Under the pieces are notes generated by a model that was not told the DNA's origin, made no database searches, and worked only from the letters and a program-made list of their open reading frames with translations. Below, piece by piece: positions 7,783 to 16,097 of a DNA stretch of 64,000 nt. The translations under genes and the position numbers were made by a program. Numbering within the stretch: position 1 is the stretch's first letter; each line of letters opens with the position of its first letter. Source of the stretch: Paenibacillus pinihumi DSM 23905 = JCM 16419 (GTDB taxonomy: Bacteria; Bacillota; Bacilli; Paenibacillales; Paenibacillaceae); the NCBI RefSeq assembly GCF_000422505.1, contig NZ_KE383870.1:25744-89743 (forward strand). The letters are read 5' to 3'.

Positions 7783-8946
7783 ATGAACGCTTTTGAATTG
7801 TACAACCCGACCAAGCTTGTCTTTGGAGAGGATAAGGTCAGCCAGTTAGGTGAGCTGGTAAAGCCGTTCGGAGAGCGGATTTTGCTCGTATACGGCGGAG
7901 GCAGCATCAAAAAATCAGGACTGTATGATCAGGTAAAGGAGCAGTTGTCCGGGATCGGGGCGGTTGTTCATGAGCTGCCAGGCATTGAACCGAATCCGCG
8001 GTTGTCGACGGTCAACAAAGGTATTCAAATTTGCCGGGATGAAAATATACAGTTTATACTCGCAGTGGGCGGAGGCAGCGTAATTGATGCAGCGAAGGCT
8101 GTTGCTGCAGGGGCACTGTATGAAGGCGATGTATGGGATTTCACCATTCGCAAGGCTGTAGTGAAACAGGCACTGCCGCTCGGTACAATTCTGACGCTGG
8201 CCGCTACCGGTTCAGAGATGAACGGCAACTCTGTCATTTCCAACTGGGAGACTAAGCAGAAGCGTGCTTTCGGAAGCAAGCTCGTCTATCCGAAGTTCTC
8301 TATCCTTGATCCAAAGCTTACGTATACAGTACCTGCCAACCAGACGGTTAACGGCATTGTCGATATTATGTCGCATGTGTTTGAGCAATATTTCAGCCTG
8401 ACCACGGATACTCCGCTTCAGGAAAGATTCGGTGAATCCATTCTGCTCACGGTTATTGAAAACGGGGAGAAGGCGATTGCCAATGGTTCAGATTATAATG
8501 CGCGGGCTAATCTGCTGCTTGCCGGAACCTATGCCCTGAACGGCACTTTGCCGATCGGGGTTGTTACAGACTGGGCAACACATGGCATTGAGCACGAAGT
8601 GAGCGCAATCTATGATATCGCACATGGTGCCGGCCTCGCAATTATTTTCCCGAACTGGATGAAGTATGTGTACAAGGAGCGTGTAGAACGGTTCGTGCAA
8701 TTTGCTGTACGGGTATGGGGAGTTGATCCGGCAGGCAAAACAGACGATGAAATTGCATTGGCTGGCATAGAGGCCACCCGTGCATATTTCACACGTATTG
8801 GCGCGCCTGCAACACTCGGTGAGCTCGGTATCAACGGCGAGCAGATCGAGCGTATGGCTGAGGAAGCAACACTATTTGGTCCAATCGGCTCCTTCAAGAA
8901 GCTGGCGAAGGACGATGTTGTGAACATATTGAAAGCAAGCCTGTAG
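7783..8946 (+). CDS. Iron-containing NAD(P)H-dependent alcohol (butanol) dehydrogenase
   Basis: A protein of 387 residues of the group III metal-dependent alcohol dehydrogenases (BDH/YqhD/YugJ type), which reduces aldehydes to alcohols. The nucleotide-binding GGGS lies at residues 96-99. The metal ligands appear as Asp184, His188, His257 and His271, with the same spacing as in YqhD. CAGGAGGG precedes the ATG. The upstream region has GGTATACTG, a plausible -10. It is monocistronic with its own strong terminator. It probably works in fermentative redox balance or aldehyde detoxification. Confidence 0.9.
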   Translation: MNAFELYNPTKLVFGEDKVSQLGELVKPFGERILLVYGGGSIKKSGLYDQVKEQLSGIGAVVHELPGIEPNPRLSTVNKGIQICRDENIQFILAVGGGSVIDAAKAVAAGALYEGDVWDFTIRKAVVKQALPLGTILTLAATGSEMNGNSVISNWETKQKRAFGSKLVYPKFSILDPKLTYTVPANQTVNGIVDIMSHVFEQYFSLTTDTPLQERFGESILLTVIENGEKAIANGSDYNARANLLLAGTYALNGTLPIGVVTDWATHGIEHEVSAIYDIAHGAGLAIIFPNWMKYVYKERVERFVQFAVRVWGVDPAGKTDDEIALAGIEATRAYFTRIGAPATLGELGINGEQIERMAEEATLFGPIGSFKKLAKDDVVNILKASL

Positions 8947-8977
8947 TCCGGATTTCCCGTTTCATACAGATTTTAGA

Positions 8978-9030
8978 AGACCCGTCCCGCAATCAGCCTG
9001 TACAAGGCCGGATGCGGGACGGGTCTTTAT
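8978..9030 (+). terminator. Rho-independent terminator of the alcohol dehydrogenase
   Basis: AGACCCGTCCCGCA (8978-8991) pairs perfectly with TGCGGGACGGGTCT (9013-9026), followed by TTATGTT. It also lies at the 3' end of the convergent SLH remnant. Confidence 0.85.
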
Positions 9031-9053
9031 GTTAACTAAGGAGATTCACTATC

Positions 9054-9815
9054 TTACGATGCCAGCGCCTTGGCAAACATGATTGCTGCTTCCTGGCGCA
9101 GCATCGGTTGTTTGGACTTGTAGTCAATTGCACCATTGGTATCCTCTACCGTCTCGGGTCCATACAGGCCAAGCGCTACAACCAGCTTCACGCTTTCTAC
9201 TGCCCAAGCGTCTGTTGCGCCTGCAAGCTTCGCATCCATTGGCTCAACTCCTTGCAGTAGCATCATACGGCTGAGAATAACGGCTGCCTCTTGTCGGGTA
9301 ATCGCCTTATCCGGCTGGAAGGCTGCTCCCGGACGGCCATTGACGATACCAAACTCATACAAGGTCTGGATCGCAGCCGCAGCAGGATGATTCTTCGCAT
9401 CCTTGAAGACGGCAGGCTCCTTGGAAGGGAGCATGAACAGGGATTTTACTGCCAAATCTGCAAATTCGCCGCGGGTGATCGGTCTTTCAGCTCCCCATGT
9501 CCCATTGCTTTTTCCCTCCAAAAATCCGAGCAGCTGTAAGTATTCAATGGAGGGGGCGTAAGGGCTTTGTTCGCTGACATCAGAGAATGGCTGCGGAATT
9601 TGAAGCTTTTTCGATGTGCTCAGCTCATAACGGTATTGCAGGTAGCCGATGGAACCGTCTTTATTTGCCTGGAAAGCCATTAGCTTGCCATCCTCGTCTT
9701 TGAACAGCAAATCATCCACCTGCGTAAGAACATGCTTTCCGAATACGGAATCTTCTACAGTCAGCTTGCCATCCGCCGTCGCTTTTACTTGGGTAAAGGC
9801 CGTTTTGGTACGCAA
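9054..9815 (-). pseudogene. S-layer-homology (SLH) domain protein, 5'-truncated
   Basis: The readable frame has 253 residues. Residues about 80-250 form three SLH modules (SDVSEQSPYAPSIEYLQLLG with ITRGEFADLAVKSL; FKDAKNHPAAAAIQTLYEFG with ITRQEAAVILSRM; and a third ending in RQEAAIMFAKAL), which anchor proteins to secondary wall polymer. An exported protein needs a signal peptide, but none is present: the only start is TTG at 9813 and a TAA in frame lies just upstream (near 9837-9839). It is probably the surviving 3' end of a larger gene. A promoter-like TATAAT and a repeat array lie upstream, so it may still be transcribed. Confidence 0.7.
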
Positions 9816-9835
9816 TTGGCTGTATAAGCCTTCAA

Positions 9836-9841
9836 ATTATA
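9836..9841 (-). promoter_or_regulatory. -10-like element in front of the SLH remnant
   Basis: The minus strand reads AGTATAAT. There is no good -35 at 17-18 bp, as expected for an activator-dependent promoter. The repeat array 9914-9979 lies about 75-140 bp upstream on that strand. Confidence 0.35.
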
Positions 9842-9913
9842 CTAGCTCAGCCCTGGCCGGCTTTAAAATAGGGTCTTGTGAGGCTTTAGCCGGGTAATAG
9901 TGATCCATGAAAG

Positions 9914-9979
9914 CTATCTAAAGCCCATCTGAAATCTATCTTAAACCTGCCTTAAGATCATCTAAGATTTATATAAAGC
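9914..9979 (-). promoter_or_regulatory. Six tandem 11-bp repeats, response-regulator-like binding array
   Basis: On the plus strand the units are CTATCTAAAGC, CCATCTGAAAT, CTATCTTAAAC, CTGCCTTAAGA, TCATCTAAGAT and TTATATAAAGC. On the minus strand each unit carries a hexamer close to YTTWAG (CTTTAG, TTTCAG, TTTAAG, CTTAAG, TCTTAG, CTTTAT) at exact 11-bp spacing. Direct repeats at one helical turn are the usual binding pattern of OmpR/PhoB-family response regulators; streptococcal CiaR uses TTTAAG-N5-TTTAAG. The array lies between the SLH remnant (minus) and the GHL10 gene (plus), and either may be the target. Confidence 0.6.
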
Positions 9980-10129
9980 CGCTCCATAGGCATCCCTGTC
10001 CCTACCGATATATTTTCTAAGGTGAGCAACAAACGGCTGTAAAAAGCGTCTAAAGTTACAGGAAAGGTTTGCTAATGGATATGAAGCAACAATCCAAAAA
10101 AATGTACAAACAGGAGGATTCGGGCAAAC

Positions 10130-11803
10130 ATGAAGGGAAGGAAATGGGCCGTCTGGCTGGTGCTGGCGGCTATGTTTTTGACGCTCGCAGTGCCTGTGGG
10201 CCATGCAGCAGGGGCGGCTGGCGGAATCAGCATTGTACTGGACGGCAAGACGATTGAAAGCGATGTAGCGCCTTATATTATCCCGGTCGCGAATGTGACG
10301 ATGGTGCCGCTGCGGATTATTAGCGAGGAGTTGGGGGCAACCGTAGGCTGGAGCCAGAAGGAGCAGCAGGTGACGATCCGGGGCGGAGCGGACAAGCTCA
10401 TTGTAATGAAGCGCGGTGAACGTTTTGCTTTGGTTAACGACAACCGGATCGATCTGGAAGCAAGCGTAGATATGAAATCGGGGCGCACGATGGTACCGCT
10501 GCGCTTCGTCAGTGAGACATTGGGTCTGAACGTCAAATGGAGTCAAAAGGAGCAGCTCATTACACTGACAACAGGCGGAAGTGAACATCCGTCTCAGCCA
10601 TCTTCTGGTACAGGCGGCGATCCGGAGCCGGGCGGGCAGCCATCTGATGGCAACCCGGGGAATCGGCCTGAAGGCAATGCGCCATCGGACGGGAATACAT
10701 CAGGGAAAGGGCTGCGCGGTGTATGGGTGTCCACGGTATATAATTTGGATTGGCCTTCCCAAGGCTCCTATGGAAAATCCTTAAAGCAGATGGAGGAGTT
10801 CAGGCAGCTTCTCGATGATGTGCAATCGATTGGAATGAATGCCGTATTTGTGCAGGTGCGTCCCGCAAGCGATGCTTTTTATCCGTCCTTGCTGGTACCC
10901 TGGTCCAGGTTTCTGACCGGTGTACAGGGGCTTGCACCCGACTACGATCCGCTCTCCTTCATGATTGAAGAGACGCACAAGCGGGGGATGGAATTCCATG
11001 CGTGGTTCAACCCGTTCCGGGCGAGTGTGGATGCCAAGACGGAAACTTTGACTAACAATCATGTTGTGAAGCAGCAGCCGGACTGGATTGTCAATGCAGG
11101 AGGCAAGCTGTACATCAATCCGGGAATTCCGCAGGCTCGCCAGCATATCATTAACACGATTATGGAAGTCGTGAACGGCTATAATATTGACGGCGTTCAT
11201 CTGGATGATTACTTCTATCCGACCAATGTCGATTTCGCTGATAATCAGACCTTCCAGGCCTATAACCCGAATAGCATCGCATCCAAGGCAGACTGGCGCC
11301 GCAGCAATATTAATGCGTTTGTGCGCGATCTGGGAACTACCATTCATGCTGCGAAGCCAAAAGTAAGGTACGGCATCAGCCCGTTCGGTGTCTGGCGCAA
11401 CCAGTCGGTGGACAAGACCGGCTCTGACACGAAAGCAGGTGTCACTACCTATGACAGCATGTACGCTGATGTACGGACATGGATCAGGCAGGGATGGATT
11501 GATTATATTAATCCGCAAATTTACTGGAGCATGTCCTTCCCGGCAGCCCGGTATGACAAGCTGGTCGACTGGTGGGTACAGGAGGTCAAGGGGACTGGCG
11601 TAGATCTCTATATCGGCCATGCCCCGTATAAGCTGGGGACGAAGGAAGCAGGCTGGCAAAGCGCACAGGAAATTATTAATCAGCTTAAATATAACGAGAA
11701 GTATCCGGAAGTAAAAGGCGATGTCTTCTTCAGCGCCAAGGATATTCGTAAAAATCCGCTTGGCATCAAGGATGCATTGCGCAATTATTATATCGCATCT
11801 TAA
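10130..11803 (+). CDS. Secreted GHL10-type glycoside-hydrolase-like protein with copper amine oxidase N-like domain
   Basis: A protein of 557 residues. Residues 1-26 are a signal peptide (ends in VPVGHAAGA). About 35-140 hold two copies of the copper-amine-oxidase-N motif (VTMVPLRIISEELGATVGWS; TMVPLRFVSETLGLNVKWS), a wall-associated module common in Paenibacillus. A Gly/Pro/Ser-rich linker covers about 145-195. From about 198 (LRGVWVSTVYNLDWPSQGSY) to 510 is a GHL10 (DUF187) TIM-barrel-like domain with GMEFHAWFNPFRAS, DGVHLDDYFYPT and YINPQIYW. Family knowledge suggests action on cell-wall or extracellular glycans; the exact reaction is unknown. AGGAGG lies 12 bases before the ATG. Confidence 0.85.
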   Translation: MKGRKWAVWLVLAAMFLTLAVPVGHAAGAAGGISIVLDGKTIESDVAPYIIPVANVTMVPLRIISEELGATVGWSQKEQQVTIRGGADKLIVMKRGERFALVNDNRIDLEASVDMKSGRTMVPLRFVSETLGLNVKWSQKEQLITLTTGGSEHPSQPSSGTGGDPEPGGQPSDGNPGNRPEGNAPSDGNTSGKGLRGVWVSTVYNLDWPSQGSYGKSLKQMEEFRQLLDDVQSIGMNAVFVQVRPASDAFYPSLLVPWSRFLTGVQGLAPDYDPLSFMIEETHKRGMEFHAWFNPFRASVDAKTETLTNNHVVKQQPDWIVNAGGKLYINPGIPQARQHIINTIMEVVNGYNIDGVHLDDYFYPTNVDFADNQTFQAYNPNSIASKADWRRSNINAFVRDLGTTIHAAKPKVRYGISPFGVWRNQSVDKTGSDTKAGVTTYDSMYADVRTWIRQGWIDYINPQIYWSMSFPAARYDKLVDWWVQEVKGTGVDLYIGHAPYKLGTKEAGWQSAQEIINQLKYNEKYPEVKGDVFFSAKDIRKNPLGIKDALRNYYIAS

Positions 11804-11810
11804 ACAAAAC

Positions 11811-11861
11811 CAGCGCCCGCTTCGTCAAAAGGTCAGGTGACCAGACGAAAAGCGGGCGCTG
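11811..11861. terminator. Terminator between two convergent glycoside-hydrolase-like genes
   Basis: CAGCGCCCGCTT-CGTC pairs with GACG-AAAAGCGGGCGCTG around a loop of about 17 nt. It serves both converging genes. Confidence 0.8.
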
Positions 11862-11884
11862 TCTGTTGTCTATAAGGTTCCGGG

Positions 11885-13849
11885 CTAGGCTTCAATAACG
11901 ATCATTTGATGGCACTCCAGCCGCGGCAATACATAGCTGACGATATTGCCGTTCTGCTCGAAGGCAAGCTCCTCGCCCTGTGGCGCCAAATAGACGCGCT
12001 TGGCGGCAGCGGGCAGCCTGACAGATGATTTAATGTCGTGGAGCGGGATGATATCTTCGATAATTTCAACACCGTTGCCGCGCTTTACAGGCGAAGCATA
12101 GAGCAGATGATGAACATAACGCCCGTGCTGCTGTTGGTGTTGCAGGGTGGTCACGCCTTGTGCAGGCAGGCTTGTTTGCAGGGTCTGCTTGTCGCCCAGC
12201 AGCAGCCCAAGGGCATGCAGGACAATTTCCTTCAGCGCCAGACTCCCCTTGGTCGCGTACTCATGGAATACGGGCCAGCCCAGATAAATGCCGCTTTCAT
12301 GAAGGGACATTCCAGGTCCTGCATGCTCCCCGGAGCTTGGCGTATGCTGATGGGAGCAGAATGTGAAGAGATCACGGTTGAAATAAGGCTTCTCTCTGAA
12401 GCCGAGAGATTGTGCCCCGGCCAATTCAACCAGTTGGCCTTGCTCGTACATGACGAAGGAAGCTGTTCCAAGGCTCGGGAGGCTGAAGTCAGGACGGAAA
12501 TAATCCGGTTTATAAGCGGATGGAGATACCCAGCTCACACCCAAATCGACTGCAAAGGCATCGCCCGCTTCATTCAGGCCGCTCTCGCCGGTAGCGAGCA
12601 GCTTTCCGCCTTGTGCGGTATAGCTGTTTAATTGATCTGCCAATTGCGCTGTCAGGCGGATGTGATCCGGTAGGACAATAACCTTGTAAGCAGTAAAATC
12701 AGCATCCGTATCAATGATGTCAAACAAAACATTTCCCTCAAGCAGCATACGAACAGCACCGGGATCAGACTGAATGGAATGGTCATCCCTGTGTTTGCCT
12801 GGAACGGCTTCAACAGAGAGCAGCGCGACATCTGCTATATTGGTGACGCCCTCGCACCAGGCTTCCTTTTGTTCAACTTCGGCATAGGCAGCCCCGATCA
12901 GACGGTATGTGGCTTCATCCATCTTGCCGGAAGGAGCCAATTGATCGCCAATCGAGCAGCGTGCGCCATTGGCCAGACTTAGCGCCGTTTCATAGCGCAG
13001 CGCATTAGGGTGCTTGTAACCGCCAAATTCGCCCCAAGAGAGATGGAACTTGCCGGTCATGCCGAGGTAGTCCATCCCAAGCTGCTGCACATAACGGGCT
13101 GACAACGGGAAATGGTCATAGCCCCAACCTCCGGTAGGCAGCGATTCCAGCTCGAGATGCGTATTCATCTCCGCCAAATCTCTGCGTCCTCTGCGGATAT
13201 GGCTGCCATTGTGGAAGATAGGCGTTCCTGGCTTAATAGCATGAATTCGCTCTCTAACCTGGCGGGTATAATTAGCGTATACCTCTTCACCCAAAGCTAC
13301 GACAGCAGCCCGGTCACGCGGGTCCTGCCCTCTGCCGCGAAGTGTGGCCACACAGGACTGGCAATAGCAGGTGCGGGCCCCGACAATATCGAGGAAGATG
13401 CCGTCGACATCATAGTTCCGCGTTACTTCCTCCACCTGGGACAGCAGAAGCTCCAGGTAAGGGGTGTTCAGGCAGAATTCATGGTAACCGGGCGTAAGAA
13501 AGTCCCTTGTCCAGTTAATGCTCTCATCCTGCTGGCGGTACAGCCACTCCGGGTGGCGGCGGGCGAGCCTTTCATCCAGTCCTGCGGACAGGTATACCGG
13601 AGTTTTGACGCCAATTTCATGAGCCGCCTCAATCTGGGCTCCAAGCAGGTCGAAGGCCAGGCCCGGATGCATTTCATTGGCCTGAGTCTTGTGGTAGGCC
13701 CAGCCGTGATGGCACTTGGCAAATATCGTAATCGAGTCGATATGCCCTTCCTTGAGCATGGCCTGAAACTGCGCTTTATTAAATTCTGCCCCAATGCCGG
13801 CAATGGCCTCAGAGGTATGAAAATCGAGATGAACCTGTCTGAACCGCAT
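11885..13849 (-). CDS. GHL6-type hypothetical glycosyl hydrolase with beta-galactosidase-trimerisation-like domain
   Basis: A cytoplasmic protein of 654 residues, no signal peptide. The first ~300 residues look like the GHL6 TIM barrel (MRFRQVHLDFHTSEAI; SITIFAKCHHGWAYH; DVDGIFLDIVGARTCYCQSC). The middle (VLFDIIDTDADFTAYKVIVL, then LTAQLADQLNSYTAQGGKLL) resembles the glutamine-amidotransferase-like trimerisation domain of GH42 beta-galactosidases. GAGGAGG eight bases before the ATG at 13849 sets the start; the open frame continues up to 13948. It is divergent from an AraC regulator with a 181-bp gap, typical of a sugar-responsive glycosidase. The substrate is unknown; Asp and Glu residues near DGIFLD may be catalytic. 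Confidence 0.7.
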   Translation of the reverse strand: MRFRQVHLDFHTSEAIAGIGAEFNKAQFQAMLKEGHIDSITIFAKCHHGWAYHKTQANEMHPGLAFDLLGAQIEAAHEIGVKTPVYLSAGLDERLARRHPEWLYRQQDESINWTRDFLTPGYHEFCLNTPYLELLLSQVEEVTRNYDVDGIFLDIVGARTCYCQSCVATLRGRGQDPRDRAAVVALGEEVYANYTRQVRERIHAIKPGTPIFHNGSHIRRGRRDLAEMNTHLELESLPTGGWGYDHFPLSARYVQQLGMDYLGMTGKFHLSWGEFGGYKHPNALRYETALSLANGARCSIGDQLAPSGKMDEATYRLIGAAYAEVEQKEAWCEGVTNIADVALLSVEAVPGKHRDDHSIQSDPGAVRMLLEGNVLFDIIDTDADFTAYKVIVLPDHIRLTAQLADQLNSYTAQGGKLLATGESGLNEAGDAFAVDLGVSWVSPSAYKPDYFRPDFSLPSLGTASFVMYEQGQLVELAGAQSLGFREKPYFNRDLFTFCSHQHTPSSGEHAGPGMSLHESGIYLGWPVFHEYATKGSLALKEIVLHALGLLLGDKQTLQTSLPAQGVTTLQHQQQHGRYVHHLLYASPVKRGNGVEIIEDIIPLHDIKSSVRLPAAAKRVYLAPQGEELAFEQNGNIVSYVLPRLECHQMIVIEA

Positions 13850-14030
13850 GATGATTGCCTCCTCTAGCAAATATGGCTTAAATGTACAGGAGAGGGGGCG
13901 GGCCTGTATAGTCATGGAATCGATTAAATAGCACAATTCCGACTTCAATCCGGATTATGTTATACTAATGCTGATTTTGAGAGACAAGTTGGCGATCTGA
14001 GGTCAATTAAACAGGGGAGGAAAGGTCATT

Positions 14031-14903
14031 ATGGAATGTTTGCTATTTGTTATTCCGCCGTTGCCGCAGTTTATTACGGTCGGGCATACGCTCTGGAAGC
14101 CGGGGAGCATCCATTTTGAACGGACCTTCCAGGTGTATGATATGCTGTTTGTCCGCAAGGGCACGCTTTATATGAGAGAAGACGGTGTGGAGTATGCAAT
14201 CGGGCCAAACCGGATGCTCATTATGGAAGCCGGAAGGAACCATGTCGGCAGCCGGCCATGTATGGAAGACACGGAGATCTTCTGGATTCATTTTATGCAT
14301 CCGGGCTCCAACACACGGATCGAGGACAAGCATATTGCCTGGAGCACCTCGTCCCATAGGGAAGCGGAACATGTGGAACGCCCTGCCGAGCAAAATATGT
14401 ATCTGCCCAAATTTGCCCGTTTTGAACCGGGGGTTATCATTCCCCTGCTTCAGTCTATGCTGCATGATCAAAACAGGCTGTCTGCTGCCGGGGCGCTGAA
14501 TGTACAGGTGCTGCTAAGCCAATTATTTGCGCATTTACAGGAGACCATTATATCCGGGAGGGAGAGTTCACGTACCTATCAGATTTGCTGCCAGGTGGAG
14601 CGCTGCCTGCAAGAGCGGATATATGAGCCGTTCTCGGCGGAGCGGCTTCAGCAGGAGCTTGGTCTGAATCTGGATTATCTGACGCGCTGCCTGAAGGAGC
14701 ATACGGGATTGAGTCCGGTGCAGTATGTGAATGATTTGAGGATGGAGGAAGCCAAGCGGCTGCTTGTGGAAAGCGAGCTGTCGATACCGGAGATTGCGGA
14801 GCGGGTTGCAATCCCGGATTACAACTATTTTATCCGCCGCTTCCGCAGCCATGTCGGACAGCCACCAGGGCTTTATCGGCGGAGGAAGCGGGGTTTCGTC
14901 TAA
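14031..14903 (+). CDS. AraC-family transcriptional regulator
   Basis: A protein of 290 residues. The N-terminal cupin-like sugar-sensing half contains VRKGTLYMREDGVEYAIGPN and a His-rich HVGSRPCMEDTEIFWIHFMH. The C-terminal double helix-turn-helix contains FSAERLQQELGLNLDYLTRC and LSIPEIAERVAIPDYNYFIR. GGGAGGAAAGG precedes the ATG. It is divergent from the GHL6-type hydrolase and most likely activates it in response to a carbohydrate. The promoters of both genes lie in 13850-14030, where TATACT (about 13960) could be this gene's -10. Confidence 0.9.
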   Translation: MECLLFVIPPLPQFITVGHTLWKPGSIHFERTFQVYDMLFVRKGTLYMREDGVEYAIGPNRMLIMEAGRNHVGSRPCMEDTEIFWIHFMHPGSNTRIEDKHIAWSTSSHREAEHVERPAEQNMYLPKFARFEPGVIIPLLQSMLHDQNRLSAAGALNVQVLLSQLFAHLQETIISGRESSRTYQICCQVERCLQERIYEPFSAERLQQELGLNLDYLTRCLKEHTGLSPVQYVNDLRMEEAKRLLVESELSIPEIAERVAIPDYNYFIRRFRSHVGQPPGLYRRRKRGFV

Positions 14904-14906
14904 AGC

Positions 14907-15113
14907 CTATTTTTGTTTGAAATGAACCACGGCGCTGTACAGCATCTTGCTGCGGTCAGGATCAAATACGACATGATGGGAGACGGAATGCACGTCCAGC
15001 ATGAGGGCTTTGTTCATTTGAATTTGCTCGTCAATGCGCTTCTCCAGCGTTCTCAGGTCATACGCTTCAAAAAATTCAACTTTGGTGCCCATGGTCTCAA
15101 GAATAAAATCCAT
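14907..15113 (-). CDS. Small DUF2536-like protein
   Basis: A protein of 68 residues (MDFILETMGTKVEFFEAYD, then LEKRIDEQIQMNKALMLDVH and MLYSAVVHFKQK). I recognise it as similar to a small conserved Bacillales family (DUF2536) of unknown function; the assignment is from memory. AAGGTGG nine bases before the ATG at 15113 fixes the start, although the frame opens at 15155. It stops 3 bp from the end of the convergent AraC gene, with no obvious hairpin between them. Confidence 0.65.
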   Translation of the reverse strand: MDFILETMGTKVEFFEAYDLRTLEKRIDEQIQMNKALMLDVHSVSHHVVFDPDRSKMLYSAVVHFKQK

Positions 15114-15330
15114 ATATGTATACCACCTTCTTGTTCGGATCGGGGCAGGCTGCATCCCTGCAATCTGCTACTGTTATTATACCTTTCGCCGACATGGATT
15201 GGAATTCGTCTTTAATGCGGCAAATGATATTTGCCACGCTGGAAGGCCGGGTAAATTGCGGGAGCTTTTAGAACGAAGCCGGGAAGGGTAATATATGGTA
15301 TGAGTTGCGGGGAAGCTGGCTTCATGAGAA

Positions 15331-15353
15331 GATCAATTCAGATCAATTCTGAA
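15331..15353. repeat. Direct and inverted repeat upstream of the response regulator
   Basis: GATCAATTCA-GATCAATTCT is a tandem 10-bp repeat and also yields the palindrome TTCAGA-TCAAT-TCTGAA. It lies about 55-75 bp before the response-regulator start and is a candidate autoregulatory site. Confidence 0.4.
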
Positions 15354-15407
15354 TAATATACCGGTCAAGATTCATTGACCGCTGATTATAGCAAGGGGGC
15401 GCAACAG

Positions 15408-16097
15408 GTGGAATGGAGAGTTCTCGTCACAGACGATGAACAGAGTATTGCAGGGGCAATCGCCTATGCGCTGACACGGGAAGGCATGCAGGTAGAGACA
15501 GCTGGAGACGGGGAAGAGGCGCTGCGCAAAATCGACGCCTTCAAGCCGCATCTGCTGGTGCTGGATGTCATGATGCCGAAGATGGACGGCTATGAGGTAT
15601 GCCGCCGGCTGCTTCAGCGCGAGGATGCGCCGGGAATTCTGTTGTTGACCGTCAAAAACGATATTATTGACAAGGTGCTGGGCCTGGAGCTTGGCGCCGA
15701 TGATTATATGACCAAGCCCTTTGATCTGCGGGAGCTTGTTGCCAGGGTCAAGGCGCTTGGGCGGCGGCTTGCCAAAAATGCAGCTCCTACTGCGGTCAAG
15801 TCGGTTGAGCTCGGACCGCTGGAAGTACGGCTTCAGGAGCGCATGGCCCAGCTGTCGGGCCGGGAAATCGAGCTTACGCCGAAGGAGTTTGACCTGCTGG
15901 CGCTGCTGGCGACCCATCCAAACCAGGTCTATACGCGAGAGGATCTGCTGGAGCTGGTATGGGGCATGGATTATGCCGGCGGGACGCGCACGGTGGATAT
16001 CCACATTCAGCGGCTGCGCAAGAAGCTGGAACCGGTTGGTCCTGTCCTGCTGCAAACCGTCTATGGCATCGGCTACAAGCTCATTGAGGTGAAATGA
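15408..16097 (+). CDS. OmpR/PhoB-family response regulator
   Basis: A protein of 229 residues. The receiver domain has acidic Asp9/Asp10, the phosphoacceptor Asp53 in LVLDVMMPKMDG, and Lys103 in MTKPF. The C-terminal winged helix runs from about residue 130 (IELTPKEFDLLALLATHPNQ; GTRTVDIHIQRLRKKL; YGIGYKL). The frame opens earlier, but AAGGGGG eight bases before the GTG at 15408 decides the start. The stop overlaps the start of the histidine kinase (ATGA), showing translational coupling. Targets probably include the two exported proteins downstream. It is one candidate to read the 11-bp repeat array at 9914, though this is speculation. Confidence 0.92.
   Translation: MEWRVLVTDDEQSIAGAIAYALTREGMQVETAGDGEEALRKIDAFKPHLLVLDVMMPKMDGYEVCRRLLQREDAPGILLLTVKNDIIDKVLGLELGADDYMTKPFDLRELVARVKALGRRLAKNAAPTAVKSVELGPLEVRLQERMAQLSGREIELTPKEFDLLALLATHPNQVYTREDLLELVWGMDYAGGTRTVDIHIQRLRKKLEPVGPVLLQTVYGIGYKLIEVK

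Noticed and set aside
9914-9979. CRISPR-like array
   Set aside because: Units of 11 bp without spacers and no cas genes; fits a regulator-binding array.
10781-11659. Open frame of 292 codons opposite the GHL10 gene
   Set aside because: Antisense shadow with no family resemblance; the GHL10 motifs on the plus strand are clear.
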